From positions 199,001-263,000 of the forward strand of contig JAMWET010007158.1 of NCBI GenBank assembly GCA_024036415.1: a DNA stretch of 64,000 nucleotides. The letters run 5' to 3'. This stretch comes from Prochilodus magdalenae (lineage: Eukaryota > Chordata > Actinopteri > Characiformes > Prochilodontidae). Within the stretch, counting starts at the first letter, position 1; every line of letters starts with the position of its first letter. This document shows positions 62,968 to 64,000 of this stretch, piece by piece. A program made the translations under genes and the position numbers. The notes beneath the pieces were generated by a model. The model did no database searches. It worked only from the letters and a program-made list of their open reading frames with translations, and was not told the origin of the DNA.

Positions 62968-63017
62968 ACATTTTGCTAGCAATGAGTTTTTTTTTTTTTT
63001 TTATTCAACAAATGTAC

Positions 63018-63187
63018 CTCTTCAGGTTCAATGAGTTTAAACTCCATGCCCCGGCCGGTCCACGCAATGAAGTGTGAGTTGGAGGGGTCATCCAGCAGAG
63101 CCACCAGAAACTGCCAGAGTTGCAGTGAGCCACGCCTCTGGTAGGTGGGGCCCTCACGGTATAGGCCCGCCTCCTGTTTTATGTCAC
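63018..63187 (-). CDS. etv1: etv1 coding exon, 170 bp, N-terminal half of the ETS domain
   Basis: This exon encodes DIKQEAGLYREGPTYQRRG followed by the first half of the winged helix-turn-helix ETS domain, which starts at about SLQLWQFLVALLDD and ends LIEPEE. The tryptophans of LQLWQFL and FIAWTG are the conserved ETS core tryptophans. The acceptor AG is at 63188-63189 and the donor GT at 63016-63017. The exon enters in phase 2 and ends in phase 0, so EE joins directly to VARRWG of the next exon. IKQE matches the sumoylation consensus (hydrophobic-K-x-E), a known type of site in PEA3 factors; that it is modified here is inference. The protein acts in the nucleus and binds GGAA-core DNA. Confidence 0.96.
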
Positions 63188-63815
63188 CTGCAGGTCATGA
63201 AAGAGCTGGTCAGATCAGTCTTAAAGTTGAATCATGTAGGATCCATTACACAACAGGGATTTCACACAGTATACAGTATAGAGTATACGTATCTCATCAT
63301 ACACCCGGCTTTAATACCGGAGCAATGTAGTACTTTGTATTAAACTTCTGTAAAAAATAAATAAATAAAATTTAAAAAAAAAATTTTTTTAAATAATTGT
63401 TTTAATCTTGTTTTGAATTCTGATATTGATTTCAAGATTTTTCCCTGTAAAGGATGCATTCAATTATTTTTAATTTTATTAATAAATTGTATTTATAAAT
63501 AAATTGTATTAATAAAATATGTAACATATGACAATATGTTCATTGATTACATTCCAGTACCACTGTTCCAGCTAATTTGCATGCATGTGTTTGCTTATTA
63601 TATTAATAATACTAAGTTATGCTAATTATTGAATTTACTCCCCATGCAGTCTAAATATGGCCTCCTGCAGAATGCATTAGATAATAAAAACCTGAAGATG
63701 CCAGAGGTATGACCCAGGAACTCTTCTCAAAGTGCTTTTCTTCTCAAACATTGTTTTTTAACAATTTCTTATTTTGATAATTAATTTTGTTGTTACATCC
63801 AAAAATAAAACTTAC
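63188..63815 (-). other. etv1: etv1 intron upstream of the ETS exons, 628 bp
   Basis: AT-rich intron between GTAAG at 63815 and the AG acceptor at 63189-63188. It includes an A/T-only stretch around 63350-63395. Nothing else is recognisable in it. Confidence 0.85.
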
Positions 63816-63884
63816 CTTCAAGCTTTTCTGGAACCACACAAGTGTCATCATAGAAGTGCCTGGCAACCTTGTCAAACATGCAAC
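63816..63884 (-). CDS. etv1: etv1 internal coding exon, 69 bp, upstream of the ETS domain
   Basis: This minus-strand exon is the most upstream part of etv1 seen in the window. It follows an AG acceptor at 63885-63886 and ends at a GTAAG donor beginning at 63815. It opens two bases into a glycine codon and encodes CMFDKVARHFYDDTCVVPEKLE, ending one base into another glycine codon. The acidic YDDTCVVPEK segment precedes the ETS domain in PEA3-group factors. Length and phase fit the next exon exactly: the last G joins GT of exon 63187-63018 to make glycine. Earlier exons, including the N-terminal activation domain, must lie beyond base 64000. What is seen: splice sites and reading frame. What is known: the motif belongs to ETV1/4/5. 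Identification as etv1 rests mainly on the C-terminus. Confidence 0.93.
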
Positions 63885-64000
63885 CTGTAACAACAGGATG
63901 TTGTATTCTCACTATGTACAGTGTTTACAAAAATGTACATGAAGTATTTTCTGCTGAGGTCCTAAATACAGTTGAATAGACGCTTTGTGTAATACAGCTT

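Larger units (their letters stand above)
60521..63017 (-). other. etv1: etv1 intron within the ETS domain, 2.5 kb
   Basis: This intron separates the two central ETS-domain exons. It is AT-rich for most of its length, with TA-rich sequence near 60860-60930 and 61550-61720. It contains a G+C-richer block at about 61960-62470 and a miniature transposon at 62789-62967; both are listed separately. No other coding exon is visible inside it on either strand. Confidence 0.85.

Noticed and set aside
59563..63884. Assignment of the ETS gene to etv4 or etv5
   Set aside because: The ETS domain alone is compatible with all three, but the C-terminal tail (EDTVPLSHFDE ... EGYVY) fits etv1 best.

Overview
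This window is vertebrate nuclear DNA, most likely from a ray-finned fish. Three things point that way: split coding exons with GT/AG splice sites, many decayed Tc1-like transposons, and interspersed repeats of teleost type. The repeat set (a tRNA-derived SINE with the GCTCTGGATAAGAGCGTC tail and several Tc1-derived miniature elements) fits an ostariophysan fish such as a characin or catfish. I cannot name the species from sequence alone.

Only one protein-coding gene is well supported. It lies on the minus strand at the right end. Four exons (63884-63816, 63187-63018, 60520-60419, 59784-59563) encode the C-terminal 186 or so residues of an ETS transcription factor of the PEA3 group. The sequence is closest to etv1 and includes the whole DNA-binding ETS domain and the stop codon. 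Upstream exons lie beyond base 64000.

The remaining 59 kb or so lies downstream of etv1 and looks like a gene desert. It contains: (1) Tc1/mariner-derived elements at 4938-5468, 6535-6975, 12150-12255, 21210-21890, 21893-22414, 23422-23879, 26265-26665, 26690-27420 and 51975-52430; (2) other repeat families at 3795-4035, 19965-20335, 30820-35345, 37863-38022, 53488-53701 and 57137-57796; (3) long simple-sequence tracts, mainly TTTC (8750-9868 and 49553-50185), CT (13592-13802), GTT (41973-42360) and TA (52253-52350, 57310-57376); (4) a diverged tandem array with units of about 204-241 bp (46769-47690); (5) an isolated CpG-dense patch (13855-14100); and (6) several repeat-poor blocks with balanced composition that are candidates for conserved regulatory elements.

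I saw no rRNA, functional tRNA gene, CRISPR array or operon, and no convincing new protein system. The most useful leads are the CpG-dense patch far from any known gene, the miniature transposon families with shared internal-deletion junctions, the tandem array near 47 kb, a gene-like fragment at 39776-40262, and the candidate regulatory blocks.
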